Source of the DNA: Erwinia sp.
GTDB taxonomy: Bacteria; Pseudomonadota; Gammaproteobacteria; Enterobacterales; Enterobacteriaceae
Reading direction: 5' to 3'
Assembly (NCBI GenBank): GCA_964016415.1
Contig: OZ024666.1
Location: 558,001 to 622,000, forward strand
Length of the DNA stretch: 64,000 nt
Below are positions 10,252 to 20,597 of this stretch, in pieces; the stretch's first letter is position 1; each line of letters starts with the position of its first letter. The notes under the pieces were generated by a model that had not been told where the DNA came from, searched no databases, and worked only from the letters and a program-made list of their open reading frames with translations. The position numbers were made by a program, and so were the translations under genes.

Positions 10252-10506
10252 ATGAATGTAAAAGCGATTATTGCCAGTTTTCTGAGTGAGGAATTTGCAC
10301 CCGATATTAAGGCTGAGGAATTTGATGCCAGCATGAATTTAGTCGATTTCGGCATCATTGACAGTCTGGGAGTACTCAAGCTGGTTGCCTGGCTGGAAAG
10401 TGACTTTGGCATTGTCGTACAGCCGGAAGAGTTGAATGTTGAACAGTTCAGTTCGCTGGCTGCGATTGCTGAGTTTGTCGATTGCAAATTGGCGGCCAAT
10501 ATCTGA
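10252..10506 (+). CDS. acyl/peptidyl carrier protein
   Basis: 84-residue four-helix carrier protein. The phosphopantetheine attachment site is Ser38 in FGIIDSLGVLKL. The acidic helix II region and length match free-standing carrier proteins. It would be loaded by the upstream adenylation enzyme and oxidised by the flavoprotein, then handed to the ketosynthase. RBS GGAGAG lies just upstream of ATG. Intact and in operon order. Confidence 0.9.
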   Translation: MNVKAIIASFLSEEFAPDIKAEEFDASMNLVDFGIIDSLGVLKLVAWLESDFGIVVQPEELNVEQFSSLAAIAEFVDCKLAANI

Positions 10507-10539
10507 AGTGCACTGATTGACAACAAGGAGGAGGAGATA

Positions 10540-11589
10540 GTGACCCAGGATACTTTTCTCAGGGCCTTGATTCGTCAGGAACATCTGAGTGTGGAACAGA
10601 TGGTCGAATTTTGGCGGCAGGTTGACCATGGAGATCAATCCCCGCAAGGCATACTGGCGGTGTTGAGCATTCTTTCCAGTCGTCCGGCGGAAATTGATGT
10701 GGCGTTCTCTTTCCTGCGTTATCTGCAACTGGCTTATCCCAAAACGTCTCTTCAGGCCGCCCATGATGCAGTCAATATCGTTGGTACTGGTGGCGGTATC
10801 AGCACGTTCAATATTTCCACTACCGCTGCATTTGTAGTTGCGGCGGCGGGGGGACGAGTGCTGAAAAGTGGGTCTCGCGCTTATAGCAGCCTGACAGGAT
10901 CTCAGGATGTGCTGGAACGATTAGGCATCAGGATCCCCGCTAATGATGATGTGCTGAGTGAAATGTTGCACACGCTGGGTATAGGCTTTGCCCCGGTAGG
11001 GCGTTATCCGGCACTTTGCCGGTGACTGGCATTAGCGTGTCAGCCGTTGCCATTCAGCCTGGTGGGGCAGCTGGTAAATCGTTTGGGGCCATTACTTTGT
11101 CCTTTTGAGTTAAAGGGACAGTTGGTCGGCGTATCTGATACCGGGTTGTTGCAGACCCTGGCTTGCACTGCGCACCAGTTAGGGCTGAAAAACTACCTTT
11201 TCACCCACGCCTCTGTTGGTGCAGACGAGATGTTACCGTTTGGTACCAACCAATGCTGGTGGGTTGGCGAGCGCAGTGATCGCCAATGGAATGAAGTGGT
11301 CGATAGTGTCGGCACGCCAGCAGTCAAAGGTGACCTGAGCCGGTTAAGAGGGGGCAACGCGGCAGAAAATGCACAACGTCTGCAGCGTGTGTTAGCGGCG
11401 GATGACTGTGCTGAGGCGATCGATGCGGTGACGCTGAATGCAGGGGCCGCCTTGCTGGTTGCTGGTCAGGTGACTTCGGTACGACAGGGCGTCGCGCTGG
11501 CTAAAGAGGCATTGTTCAGCGGTGCCGCACTGAATGTTTTGCGGCGAACCCAGGCCTTTTGTCGTCAGTTAAGGGTATCTGCAGCATGA
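10540..11589 (+). pseudogene. TrpD-like anthranilate phosphoribosyltransferase homologue, interrupted by TGA
   Basis: Homologue of the TrpD family, which transfers phosphoribose from PRPP to an amine. Motifs: VGTGGGISTFNIST (family: GTGGD..TFNIST, here without the Asp), KSGSRAYSSLTGSQDVLERLGI (family KHGNR..SS..GSAD.LE.LG), LGIGFAP and NRLGPLLCPF (family NLLGPLTNP). GTG start at 10540 after AAGGAGGAGG. TGA at 11023-11025 interrupts the frame (PALCR, stop, LALACQPL) with no shift; CGA or TGG is the likely ancestral codon. Intact length 349 residues. No other trp genes are near and the motifs deviate from housekeeping TrpD, so this is a pathway enzyme for the cluster product rather than for tryptophan. 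Substrate unknown. Confidence 0.8.
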
Positions 11590-12302
11590 GCGCGTTCATC
11601 CAGGCTCTACGTACTGCAGCAGTGCCACTGATAGCCGAAATAAAACCTTTTTCGCCCGAGTACGGTGATTTGCTGCGTGGCAGAAATCCTTCGGATATCG
11701 CTCGCAGTTATGTTTCTCAGGGGGTTTCTTGTCTCTCTGTCACCACCGGGCGTTGGCATCACGGCACACTCCGTATGTTACAGGAAATCGCTCATGACGT
11801 TGCTGTACCGGTATTACGCAAAGACTTCATTACGCGCCGTACGCAGCTGGCCGAGAGTCGTGATGCCGGCGCTGCAGCGGTATTACTCAGTGCTCAGTTG
11901 TTACGGCGTCAGGAGCTTTCAGGATTGGTCACACAGGCTCTTGAGATGGGACTGACACCATTCATTGAGGCTGATAACGCGAGGCAATTAACAGGATTGC
12001 AGTTGCCTGCAGAGAGTGTTTTGGCGATTTGTAACCGTGATATCCGCCAGCAGGAAAAAGATGATGGTTCAGTGAATCGCAGCCTTTCCCTCTATCAACT
12101 GGCCCGAGACTGCGGAGCCGGACTGTTGGTAAGCGCCAGCGCAATGCGACAACCAGAGGACGTATTACAGGCGTGGCAAGCAGGTTTTGATGCGATGCTG
12201 ATCGGCACCGCTTTATTAGTTCATGAGCCAGTTGAACAAACGCTGGCATCGTTTATTCAGATCTTGACTCTTGATAAAAAGGCTTTTATATCAAGCAGAT
12301 AA
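11586..12302 (+). CDS. TrpC-like indole-3-glycerol-phosphate synthase homologue
   Basis: 238-residue (beta/alpha)8 protein of the IGPS family, which closes the pyrrole ring of indole with decarboxylation. Recognisable strands: PLIAEIKPFSPEYG (family AEIKKASPS), VLRKDFI with the catalytic Lys, FIEADN, AICNRDI (family NNRDL), VSASAM and DAMLIGTALL at the phosphate end. The changes in the first and sixth loops suggest a different substrate. ATG 11586 overlaps the TrpD-like stop as ATGA, and the pair is co-translated. No TrpF-like isomerase is encoded nearby; the host enzyme might serve. Frame intact. Confidence 0.8.
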   Translation: MSAFIQALRTAAVPLIAEIKPFSPEYGDLLRGRNPSDIARSYVSQGVSCLSVTTGRWHHGTLRMLQEIAHDVAVPVLRKDFITRRTQLAESRDAGAAAVLLSAQLLRRQELSGLVTQALEMGLTPFIEADNARQLTGLQLPAESVLAICNRDIRQQEKDDGSVNRSLSLYQLARDCGAGLLVSASAMRQPEDVLQAWQAGFDAMLIGTALLVHEPVEQTLASFIQILTLDKKAFISSR

Positions 12303-13032
12303 ACAAATGTGTAGTAGGTTTACTGGTGGCGACAAGCTTGAGCGTGCAGGCAGATGAATTTTCGCTCGGGGCAGCTGCGTTAATGACATCAAATCCTTAT
12401 GTTGGCAGCAAAGATCAGGTATTCCCGGTACCTGTGCTGGGTTATGAAGGGGAAATCGGTTATTTTCGCGGGCTGACGGGCGGCATCTATTTGTGGAACG
12501 ACGAAGTGAATACCTTGTCAATCAACGCTTATTATCTGCCGATGTATTTTAAACCAGCGGACAGCGATGTTAATGCAATGAAGCGCCTGGATAAAAGACG
12601 TTCCACGCTGATGGCCGGGGTAGGGTACCGCTATAAAAATCCGTTTTGGGACAGCTTCGTTTTGAAATGTCCGGTGATACGCTCGATAACAACGACGGTC
12701 TCCTGGGTGACATGACCTATCTGTATCCCATCGTAGCGGGTGACTGGCGGATAACACCCGGCGCTGGCGTGACATGGGCCAGTCGTAATTACAACCAGTA
12801 TTATTATGGCATCAGCGCTCATGAGTCTGGCCGCAGCGGGTTTGCACAATATCAACCCGGTAGCAGCTGGACGCCTTATCTGGAGTTAACGGTCAACTAT
12901 CGTTTCAACAGTAACTGGCGTGGTTTTTTCTCAGCGCGGGGAATGGCTCTTTCCAGCGAGGTAAAAGACAGCCCTATGGTCAGCGATAATTATTCAGGTC
13001 TGTTGATGACGGGGGTCAGTTACGTCTTTTAA
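12299..13032 (+). pseudogene. MipA/OmpV-family outer-membrane protein with lost start and frameshift
   Basis: Outer-membrane barrel of the MipA/OmpV family. The signal peptide NKCVVGLLVATSLSVQA-DEF is preserved, but the codon where ATG is expected is ATA (12299). Restoring ATG would recreate the ATGA overlap with the trpC-like gene that is used elsewhere in this operon. A second lesion is a -1 shift at GGG 12648-12650: upstream frame ends NPFW, downstream frame continues GQLRFEMSGDTLDNNDG; one extra G joins them into about 244 residues. C-terminus TGVSYVF is typical of barrels. Members are proposed to interact with peptidoglycan synthesis or antibiotic passage; role here unknown, perhaps product release. 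Confidence 0.75.
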
Positions 13033-13063
13033 ACCTTCCTCTCTTCCTGATCTGGATTGATAA

Positions 13064-13093
13064 TTTTCCCGGCAGTATTTTTGGCCGGGAAAA
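13064..13093. terminator. bidirectional hairpin terminator after the biosynthesis operon
   Basis: Perfect inverted repeat TTTTCCCGGC / GCCGGGAAAA with a 10-base loop, 32 bases after the MipA-like stop; A/T runs on both sides allow termination in either direction. Confidence 0.75.
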
Positions 13094-13469
13094 CAGCGAA
13101 ATGATGTTGATAATCACCGAAAAGAGAAACGCCAGCAGAGTGAATTCTGGCAAACGTTGCCCATAATAACGTGGGCCTGAGTCGCACACTTTGTCTGTTT
13201 GCGTAACATCCGGTACTGCCACCCCGATCATTAATCAAATTAATCAGGCCCTGTTCAGCATTTGTCCGGAATCTTCTCTGTTTAACGAGATTCGGCCTGG
13301 CCACAGTCAAAACCAGTTTTAGCAGTATTTCAGGTATCATTCAGAATCGTGGCAGTGTCCGAAATCATCGTCAGCGACTTACATGCTCCGCGGTTTATCC
13401 CTGTTTGTATTAGTCCGGTTAGCCTCCACAGGCCATGGTCTGATTGCTGGGTTGATATGTTTGGGTGGC
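13094..13469. other. gene-free stretch between the accessory block and acrB
   Basis: About 375 bases with no convincing gene. On the minus strand there are fragments that look protein-like, including a hydrophobic run LLAFLFSVIINIIS near 13100-13150, but they are short and in different frames. A decayed membrane-protein remnant is possible; I cannot name it. Confidence 0.35.
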
Positions 13470-13502
13470 AGAAAAAAAAGAACCCCACGTAAACGCGGGG
13501 CT
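13470..13502 (-). terminator. acrB rho-independent terminator
   Basis: On the minus strand, stem CCCCGCG / CGTGGGG with a TTTA loop followed by TTCTTTTTTTT, about 50 bases downstream of the acrB stop. Confidence 0.85.
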
Positions 13503-13552
13503 TATAATGAGTCTGAAAGGCCGCGAACGACCTTCAGAATTAAGCTGAAAAA

Positions 13553-16500
13553 TCAGCTTGTCGGTTTTTGTGCAGTGTCGCTGGCACTTTTGCCAAAACG
13601 ACGACGGACCACAACAAAGAACAGAGGAACGAAGAAGATAGCCAGCACTGTCGCAGTGACCATGCCCCCCATCACGCCGGTCCCTACTGCATTCTGTGCT
13701 CCGGAACCTGCTCCGGTACTGATCGTCAGAGGCAGAACCCCAAGGATAAAGGCTAATGAGGTCATCAGGATCGGGCGCAGACGCATCCTGACCGCTTCCA
13801 GTGTCGCTTCAATCAGCCCTTTACCCTCTTTATCCATCAGGTCTTTGGCAAATTCAACGATAAGGATGGCGTTCTTCGCCGAGAGTCCAATGGTAGTCAA
13901 TAACCCCACGATGAAGTAGACGTCATTACTCAAACCGCGCAGTGTGGTGAAAATCAGTGCACCAATCACGCCAAGTGGGACTACCAGCATCACCGAGAAG
14001 GGCACAGACCAGCTTTCATACAGTGCCGCAAGGCAGAGGAAAACCACGATCAGTGAGATGGCATAAAGCGCAGGTGCCTGATTGCCTGACAATCGTTCCT
14101 GATAAGACATTCCGGTCCAGTCGTAGCCAATACCTTGTGGCAGCTGAGAGGCCAGTTGTTCCATCAGATCCATCGCTTCCCCGGAACTTCTACCCGGTGC
14201 TGACTGGCCCAGGATCTCCATTGACGGCAGACCATTGTAGCGTTCAAGACGAGGTGATCCATATTGCCACTGGGCGCTGGAGAAGGAAGAGAATGGCACC
14301 ATCTCGCCGTTGGAAGCACGGACAAACCATTTATTAATATCATCGGGTAACATGCGCGAATCGGCTTGTCCCATCAGATAAACTTTCTTAACGCGTCCTC
14401 TGTCAATAAAGTCATTAACGTAAGAACCACCCCATGACGCGCCCAGCGTGGTATTGATGTCTGAAAGTGAGACACCCAGCGCCTGTGCTTTTTCCTGATC
14501 AATGATTAATTTATATTGTGCAGTATCTTCCAGCCCGTTAGGTCGAACACCCACAAGAGTATCAGAGTGTTGGGCAACCATACCCAGCAACTGGTTACGC
14601 GCCTGAGTGAGGGCCTGATGGCCAAGGTTAGCCTGGTCGATCAACTGGAAGTCGAACCCGGTAGCATTACCCAATTCGATGATAGCAGGCAAGTTGAACG
14701 GCATAATAAAGGCATCTTTAATCTGGCTTAAAGCACCTCTGGCCCGTCCTGCGATCGCATCAACTTTATTCACCTCACCAGCGCGTTGATCCCATGATTT
14801 CAGACTGACAAACGCAATCCCCGTATTTTGCCCGCGACCGGCGAAACCGAAGCCATTGACAGTAAAGACTGAATTTACATTATCTTTTTCTTTGGTAAGA
14901 AAATAATCCGTCACCTGATCAAGGACTTTTTGTGTCCTGCCCTGCGTCGCACCAGAGGGAAGCTGAGCCTGAACCAGCAACAGTCCCTGATCTTCTTCCG
15001 GTAAGAACGAGCTGGGTAATTTCACAAACAGATACGCCATGCCGATAACAATGAACACATAAATCAGTAAATAGCGCCCGGTGCTCCGCAGGATATGACC
15101 CACACTGTCAGTATAGTGATGGGTACTTTTTTCAAACATGCGGTTAAACCAACCGAAAAATCCAGTGGTCTTACCGTGGTCACCTTTTGGTACCGGCTTG
15201 AGTAACGTGGCACAAAGAGCGGGGGTTAAGATTAATGCCACCAGTACCGAAAGCGCCATTGCGGAAACAATGGTAATAGAGAACTGACGGTAGATAACAC
15301 CGGTCGACCCCCCAAAGAAGGCCATTGGGATAAACACCGCGGACAGCACCATGGCTATCCCAACCAGCGCCCCCTGGATTTGTCCCATCGATTTACGGGT
15401 TGCTTCTTTCGGTGGTAGCCCTTCCTCGCTCATGACACGTTCAACGTTCTCTACCACCACGATGGCATCATCAACCAGTAAGCCTATCGCCAGCACCATA
15501 GCGAACATAGTGAGGGTATTTATTGAATAGCCGAAACTATTGATCACGGCAAAGGTACCCAGCAGTACCACCGGAACGGCGATAGTCGGTATCAATGTTG
15601 CGCGGAAGTTCTGTAGGAACAGATACATGACGACAAACACCAGCAGAATAGCTTCAGCCAGCGTTTTAACCACTTCGTTAATCGATATTTTAACGAATGG
15701 GGTTGTATCATAAGGATAAACGACTTTTAAACCCGACGGGAAGAAAGGCTCCAGTTTAGCCAGCTGATTTTTAACTTCATTCGCTGTATTAATTGCATTG
15801 GCACCGGTTGCCAGTTTGATACCGACCCCTGAGGCGGGTTTACCATTGAAGCGGGCGATAACTTCATAATTTTCCCCGCCCAGTTCGATGCGGGCGACAT
15901 CTTTCAACAAGACACGTGAACCATCGCTGTTTACCTTCAGCATAATTTTGCCGAATTCATCAGTTGAGGTAAGGCGTGTCTGGGCGATGATCGACGCATT
16001 CAGCTGTTGACCGGGAACAGGAGGCGTTCCGCCTAACTGACCTGCTGCAATTTGCGTATTCTGCGATTTTATCGCAGCGATGACATCAACCGGAGTTAAT
16101 TGATAGTTATTGAGTTTGTGTGGGTCAAGCCAGATACGCATGGCATATTGCGCCCCGAAGAGTTGGGTATCACCAACACCAGGAGTACGGCTGATCGGGT
16201 CTTTGATATTCGATGCAACATAGTCAGCGATGTCATTCTGCGTCATGCTGCCATCTTCACTGACAAACCCTGCAACCATTAAGAAGCTGCTGGAAGATTT
16301 CTGTACTGAAATACCTTGTTGCTGAACTTCCTGCGGTAAGAGTGGGGTGGCCAACTGTAACTTATTCTGCACCTGGACCTGAGCAATATCAGGGTCGGTA
16401 CCCGACTCAAACGTGAGCGTTAACTGCAGAGAACCAGAAGAGTCACTGCTGGATGACATATACATCAGGCCATCAATGCCATTCATGTTCTGTTCGATTA

Positions 16501-16690
16501 CCTGCGTAACCGAATCCTGCAATGTTTTAGCATCAGCGCCCGGGTAGTTAGCTGAGATTTGTACTGACGGCGGAGCAACATTTGGGTATTGCTCTATCGG
16601 CAGCTTTAGAATCGACAGCACACCTGCCAGCATGATGATGATGGCGATAACCCATGCGAAAATGGGGCGATCGATAAAGAACTTAGCCAT
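13553..16690 (-). CDS. acrB: AcrB multidrug efflux RND transporter
   Basis: 1045-residue inner-membrane proton/drug antiporter of the HAE1 RND family; trimeric AcrB with AcrA and TolC expels dyes, detergents, bile salts and many antibiotics. Begins [20 protein letters not shown]; 12 membrane segments with two large periplasmic loops; the proton-relay Asp pair is in [15 protein letters not shown] (about 406-408) and the TM10 Lys in [15 protein letters not shown]. Length and ends match E. coli AcrB. Lies 16 bases after acrA in one operon. Confidence 0.98.
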   Translation of the reverse strand: MAKFFIDRPIFAWVIAIIIMLAGVLSILKLPIEQYPNVAPPSVQISANYPGADAKTLQDSVTQVIEQNMNGIDGLMYMSSSSDSSGSLQLTLTFESGTDPDIAQVQVQNKLQLATPLLPQEVQQQGISVQKSSSSFLMVAGFVSEDGSMTQNDIADYVASNIKDPISRTPGVGDTQLFGAQYAMRIWLDPHKLNNYQLTPVDVIAAIKSQNTQIAAGQLGGTPPVPGQQLNASIIAQTRLTSTDEFGKIMLKVNSDGSRVLLKDVARIELGGENYEVIARFNGKPASGVGIKLATGANAINTANEVKNQLAKLEPFFPSGLKVVYPYDTTPFVKISINEVVKTLAEAILLVFVVMYLFLQNFRATLIPTIAVPVVLLGTFAVINSFGYSINTLTMFAMVLAIGLLVDDAIVVVENVERVMSEEGLPPKEATRKSMGQIQGALVGIAMVLSAVFIPMAFFGGSTGVIYRQFSITIVSAMALSVLVALILTPALCATLLKPVPKGDHGKTTGFFGWFNRMFEKSTHHYTDSVGHILRSTGRYLLIYVFIVIGMAYLFVKLPSSFLPEEDQGLLLVQAQLPSGATQGRTQKVLDQVTDYFLTKEKDNVNSVFTVNGFGFAGRGQNTGIAFVSLKSWDQRAGEVNKVDAIAGRARGALSQIKDAFIMPFNLPAIIELGNATGFDFQLIDQANLGHQALTQARNQLLGMVAQHSDTLVGVRPNGLEDTAQYKLIIDQEKAQALGVSLSDINTTLGASWGGSYVNDFIDRGRVKKVYLMGQADSRMLPDDINKWFVRASNGEMVPFSSFSSAQWQYGSPRLERYNGLPSMEILGQSAPGRSSGEAMDLMEQLASQLPQGIGYDWTGMSYQERLSGNQAPALYAISLIVVFLCLAALYESWSVPFSVMLVVPLGVIGALIFTTLRGLSNDVYFIVGLLTTIGLSAKNAILIVEFAKDLMDKEGKGLIEATLEAVRMRLRPILMTSLAFILGVLPLTISTGAGSGAQNAVGTGVMGGMVTATVLAIFFVPLFFVVVRRRFGKSASDTAQKPTS

Positions 16691-16706
16691 TTATCAGCGG
16701 CTCCTG

Positions 16707-17891
16707 TTAAGACTTGGTTTTTTCAGATGAAGGATTCGCTGTTTGAGGCGCATCAACATCCTGCGGTGTGACCGTAGCACCAGGCGCTGCACGCTGCAGT
16801 CCAGTGGTGATCACTTTGTCTCCAGCTTTTAAACCTTCTGTGACCAGCCATTTGTCGCCAATAGCTCTGTCAGCTGTCACATTACGTACCTGAACTTTAT
16901 TTTCTGCATCAACGATCATTGCCGTTGCCTGGCCGGTTGGGGTACGACTGATACCCTGCTGGGGAACCAGTAAGGCTTCAGGTTTGGTTCCTTCATCCAG
17001 ACGGGCGCGGACGAACATACCAGGCAGTAATGTATTATCGGGATTAGGGAAAATAGCCCGCAGTGTAATTGAACCGGTACTCTCATCCACTGTGACATCT
17101 GAAAATTCCAGTGTGCCGCTTTGTGGATAATTAACACCTTGCTCAGTGAGCAATTTTACTGTGGCTTTTCCATCAAGCTGTTGTAGTTTACCTGAACGCA
17201 GCTCTTCTCGCAGACGCATAAAGTCAGCACTCGACTGGGTAACGTCAACATAGATTGGGTCGAGTTGTTGCACAGTAGCCAGCGCGGTCGTCTGACCGTT
17301 TTGCACCAGAGCACCTTCGGTGACGCTCGATTTACCAATACGTCCGGTGATAGGTGAGCGCACCTGGGTGTATGCGAGATTGATTCGTGCGTTTTCTACA
17401 TTGGCACGAGCTACCTGAACCGCAGCCTGTGTTTGTCCCTGCGTTGCTATCGCGGTATCGTAATCCTGCTGACTGATATATTTTGTTCCCAGCAGCGGCT
17501 TATAACGCTTAACAGTCAGTGTTGCGATTCTGGCATTGGCTTCTGCCTGTGCTAAATCACCTTTTGCGCTGTCATAGGAGGCCTGATAAGTTGCCGGATC
17601 TATCTGGTAGAGTGATTCGCCAGCCTTGATATTGCTGCCTTCAGCAAAATTGCGCTTCAGTATGATACCCGACACTTGGGGGCGAACTTCGGCAACACGG
17701 AATGCAGAGGTACGACCAGGTAAATCGGTAGTGATTGTCAGCGGCACGGCTTTCAGGATAGTAACTCCTACTTCAGGCGCTGCTTGCTGGCCAGATTGTT
17801 TGTTACTTTTATCGTCACATGCTGTGATTACCAGGCATCCGGAAAGCATCAGAACGACCGCCAGAGGCGAAAGCCCTCTGTTTTTGTTCAT
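16707..17891 (-). CDS. acrA: AcrA periplasmic adaptor lipoprotein
   Basis: 394-residue membrane-fusion protein. Lipoprotein signal peptide with lipobox VITAC places the acylated Cys at residue 25. Biotinyl-lipoyl halves, alpha-hairpin (KRYKPLLGTKYISQQDYDTA) and beta-barrel (GTLEFSDVTVDESTGSITLRA) domains follow in order. It bridges AcrB and TolC. Transcribed divergently from acrR across a spacer that holds the AcrR operator. Confidence 0.97.
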   Translation of the reverse strand: MNKNRGLSPLAVVLMLSGCLVITACDDKSNKQSGQQAAPEVGVTILKAVPLTITTDLPGRTSAFRVAEVRPQVSGIILKRNFAEGSNIKAGESLYQIDPATYQASYDSAKGDLAQAEANARIATLTVKRYKPLLGTKYISQQDYDTAIATQGQTQAAVQVARANVENARINLAYTQVRSPITGRIGKSSVTEGALVQNGQTTALATVQQLDPIYVDVTQSSADFMRLREELRSGKLQQLDGKATVKLLTEQGVNYPQSGTLEFSDVTVDESTGSITLRAIFPNPDNTLLPGMFVRARLDEGTKPEALLVPQQGISRTPTGQATAMIVDAENKVQVRNVTADRAIGDKWLVTEGLKAGDKVITTGLQRAAPGATVTPQDVDAPQTANPSSEKTKS

Positions 17892-17979
17892 AAATAAACC
17901 TCAAGTATCCGCTATCGACTATGCAAAGGCTGTAAACCCACAGACCTGTTGCTGTGTTTTATTCATGGTCATGTTATAG

Positions 17980-18003
17980 TACATACATTCGCAAATGTAT
18001 GTA
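17980..18003. promoter_or_regulatory. AcrR operator between acrA and acrR
   Basis: 24-base near-perfect palindrome, half-sites TACATACATT and AATGTATGTA around CGCA. It matches the E. coli AcrR box between the same genes and would control both acrAB and acrR. Confidence 0.92.
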
Positions 18004-18030
18004 AGCATACTCTCTTGTAAAAACTAGCTT

Positions 18031-18672
18031 ATGGCACGAAAAACCAAACAACAAGCTCTGGAGACACGCAATCACATTATTGATGCTGCTATTTCCCGTT
18101 TTTCTGAGCATGGCGTATCAAAAACCACGCTGGCGGAGATTGCGACAACAGCCGGGGTGACGCGTGGCGCAATTTACTGGCATTTCAGTAACAAAACTGA
18201 TCTGCTCAATGAAATTTTGGCTCAGTCAGAGTCCGGACTTATTGCGCTGGAACTTGAGTATCAGTCAAAATATCCTAATGATCCACTGTCAATATTACGT
18301 GAAATGCTAATTGCTGTATTAACCGCAACGGCTACTGACCCTAAACGACGCGCATTAATGGAAATTATCTTCCATAAATGTGAGTTTGTGGGAGAAATGT
18401 CAACACTGCAACGTATGCAACAGGCCTTAAATCTCGAATGTTATGAGAAAATTGAAACGGTTCTGCAACGGTGTGTAGATGCCGGACAGCTACCCTCGGG
18501 TTTGGACGTATCGATTGCAGCTGTGGTGTTGCGCGGATTCATGACCGGGATTATGGAAAACTGGCTATTTATGCCGGATCGCTTCGATTTAGTCATGAAA
18601 GCACCAAAATTGATTGATACCCTGTTGGATAGTCTGGTTTCGACAAGTCTTCTGACTGCACCACAGAGTTAA
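18031..18672 (+). CDS. acrR: AcrR TetR-family repressor
   Basis: 213-residue TetR-type repressor of acrAB that releases DNA when it binds pump substrates. N-terminal helix-turn-helix [19 protein letters not shown]...[21 protein letters not shown] is characteristic; the ligand-binding C-terminal domain follows. Length is like E. coli AcrR. The mscK gene found downstream in E. coli is absent; acrR converges instead on rsmS, overlapping its stop by a few bases. Confidence 0.96.
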   Translation: MARKTKQQALETRNHIIDAAISRFSEHGVSKTTLAEIATTAGVTRGAIYWHFSNKTDLLNEILAQSESGLIALELEYQSKYPNDPLSILREMLIAVLTATATDPKRRALMEIIFHKCEFVGEMSTLQRMQQALNLECYEKIETVLQRCVDAGQLPSGLDVSIAAVVLRGFMTGIMENWLFMPDRFDLVMKAPKLIDTLLDSLVSTSLLTAPQS

Positions 18673-18827
18673 TTTTTCCGCTGTTCAGTTAACCTTTTTT
18701 TCTCGTAGTCATTTTTTACCAGTTCCAGAGCGGCAAGTACTGTTGACGCAGCTACCTGATTTTGTTCCAGTAACATAATCAAGTCGACAGCCAGCTTTAT
18801 CTCATCGGAAGCGTTTTGTAATGTCAT
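18669..18827 (-). CDS. rsmS: RsmS/YbaM small protein
   Basis: 52-residue protein, readable from ATG 18827: begins [17 protein letters not shown] and continues [17 protein letters not shown], closely similar to E. coli YbaM (53 residues). Known in Pectobacterium as a regulator of secondary metabolites (RsmS). Lies 24 bases downstream of priC on the same strand, as in E. coli. Confidence 0.88.
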   Translation of the reverse strand: MTLQNASDEIKLAVDLIMLLEQNQVAASTVLAALELVKNDYEKKRLTEQRKN

Positions 18828-18851
18828 AGTGGGCTCTCAGCTCCTGAGCGG

Positions 18852-19376
18852 TTATCTTTCAGAGTGTTCAATAATATTTTCCACTTTTTTTATTGCCTGC
18901 AGGCAACGCTGAAGTCGTCCTTCCAGAGAGGCAATTTCTTGCTGCAGCGTTTTTTTTCTCGTCACACTACTGGCGGAAAGTTGTGTTTCGCGATCGGTTA
19001 TCATAGTACGTAAACGATGCTCGTAACCGCGGTATTCAGCCAGTTTGTCGTGAGGACGTGATGTGGGGGTTTTTCGGTAATCATTAACCCGTAAACTCAA
19101 TGTAGCTATTTCACGCTGCAATGCCCCGATTTGTGCCACCAGGCGTTCAGCAATCCAGGTAACCTGTTCTGTATGTTGATCATTGACGCTTTGCCCAAGC
19201 TGGGCCAGACTTTGTTGTAATTCAAGCAGATAATCACCCAGACGGGATGAGTTACACTGAAAAAGCTGCTGATCAAAGCGCGCCTGAGAAGCCCGATCAT
19301 TAAGATGTGGCGCCAGTTGTTGAGCAAGTTGCTCAACGCAGGTGGTCAGTTGCTGCAGAAGAAGTGCTCTTTTCAC
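18852..19376 (-). CDS. priC: PriC primosomal replication protein N''
   Basis: 174-residue, almost wholly helical protein. PriC reloads DnaB at stalled forks in the PriA-independent restart pathway. Sequence MKRALLLQQLTTCVEQLAQQLAP and the coiled-coil C-terminus (TRKKTLQQEIASLEGRLQRCLQAIKKVE) fit the family, and position between rsmS and divergent ybaN matches E. coli. Confidence 0.88.
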   Translation of the reverse strand: MKRALLLQQLTTCVEQLAQQLAPHLNDRASQARFDQQLFQCNSSRLGDYLLELQQSLAQLGQSVNDQHTEQVTWIAERLVAQIGALQREIATLSLRVNDYRKTPTSRPHDKLAEYRGYEHRLRTMITDRETQLSASSVTRKKTLQQEIASLEGRLQRCLQAIKKVENIIEHSER

Positions 19377-19429
19377 GTTGGTTTCTGTCTGGAATGAGGA
19401 ATTCTGATAATGGCTGAGGATAACAGAAT

Positions 19430-19807
19430 ATGCAGCGCATGTTATTAATTACAGTTGGCTGGCTTGCGGTGGTGCTTGGTACGCTGGGGATATTTTTGCC
19501 ACTGTTACCGACCACGCCGTTTATCCTGCTGGCTGCCTGGTGTTTTTCCCGATCATCGCCGCGTTTTCATCAGTGGTTGTTATACCGCTCGGTATTTGGT
19601 GGCTATCTGCGCCACTGGCAGCAATATAAAGCTTTTCCTCCCGGCGCGAAGCCGCGGGCAATTGCTGTGGTGATAATCACCTTCGCCGTTTCATTATGGC
19701 TGGTTACTCTTCTCTGGGTCAGAATCATGCTTGTTTGCATGTTGCTGACCCTGCTTTTCTTTCTTTTCCGGGTTCCGGTTGTTGATGCCAGGCAAGAAAA
19801 CCAGTGA
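19430..19807 (+). CDS. ybaN: YbaN, DUF454 inner-membrane protein
   Basis: 125-residue membrane protein with an N-terminal helix pair (MLLITVGWLAVVLGTLGIFLPLLPTTPFILLAAWCFSRSSPRFH) that is the DUF454 hallmark, and a C-terminal helix pair. Function not established. Divergent from priC and upstream of apt, as in E. coli. Confidence 0.9.
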   Translation: MQRMLLITVGWLAVVLGTLGIFLPLLPTTPFILLAAWCFSRSSPRFHQWLLYRSVFGGYLRHWQQYKAFPPGAKPRAIAVVIITFAVSLWLVTLLWVRIMLVCMLLTLLFFLFRVPVVDARQENQ

Positions 19808-19970
19808 TTTTTTCGCTCGGAGTTGCAATTGACAGCGGCTTTGCATAAATTTGGTCGTTTTCGTGCGTCAGTTTCAGCAGATGAATTTTCAACCTGGTGT
19901 GGCTACATCAGAAGTAAAAAACGCAGCTGAGGTGGCTCATGTCAGATTGATTTTTATCGGGCACAACATC

Positions 19971-20522
19971 ATGACTGCGACCCAGCAACAGCTAGAGTTT
20001 TTGCAACACAGTATTAAAAGTATCCCTGATTACCCGAAACCGGGTATTCTTTTTCGTGATGTCACCAGTTTACTGGAAGATCCCCAGGCATTTTCTCTGA
20101 CTATCCAACTGCTTGCTGACCGATATAGGGCGGCAGGAATCACCAAAGTGGTCGGTACAGAGGCCAGAGGTTTTTTGTTTGGCGCGCCTGTGGCGTTGGC
20201 GCTTGATGTTGGTTTTGTTCCGGTACGTAAACCGGGAAAATTGCCGCGAAAAACATACACCGAGTGCTATGATTTGGAATATGGCAGCGATCAACTTCAA
20301 TTGCATTGTGATGCTATCACTGCAGAGGATAACGTGTTGATCATTGACGATCTGCTCGCTACCGGAGGCACAATAGAAGCCACTGTTAAATTGATCCGCC
20401 GAGCAGGTGGCACAGTACACGATGCTGCTTTTGTGATTAATTTATTTGATCTTGGTGGTGAAGCTCGTCTGAATGCCATGGATGTCAGGGTGTTCAGTCT
20501 GGTTAATTTTCCTGGTCACTGA
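19971..20522 (+). CDS. apt: adenine phosphoribosyltransferase
   Basis: 183-residue cytosolic purine-salvage enzyme making AMP from adenine and PRPP. The PRPP-binding loop [17 protein letters not shown] is complete; RKPGKLP and the N-terminal [18 protein letters not shown] are typical. The start at 19971 (MTATQQQ) gives the E. coli length; an in-frame ATG at 19851 is too far upstream and lacks conserved sequence. Confidence 0.96.
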   Translation: MTATQQQLEFLQHSIKSIPDYPKPGILFRDVTSLLEDPQAFSLTIQLLADRYRAAGITKVVGTEARGFLFGAPVALALDVGFVPVRKPGKLPRKTYTECYDLEYGSDQLQLHCDAITAEDNVLIIDDLLATGGTIEATVKLIRRAGGTVHDAAFVINLFDLGGEARLNAMDVRVFSLVNFPGH

Positions 20523-20597
20523 TCCCCTGTCTGGCCTCGCTGTCAACGCGGGGCTGTGTTAGCATACCATCCCTTTACTTACCCAGTTTGTGAGCGC

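Noticed and set aside
13029-13340. 103-codon minus-strand frame as a gene
   Set aside because: It overlaps a terminator, has no ribosome site and no recognisable family.
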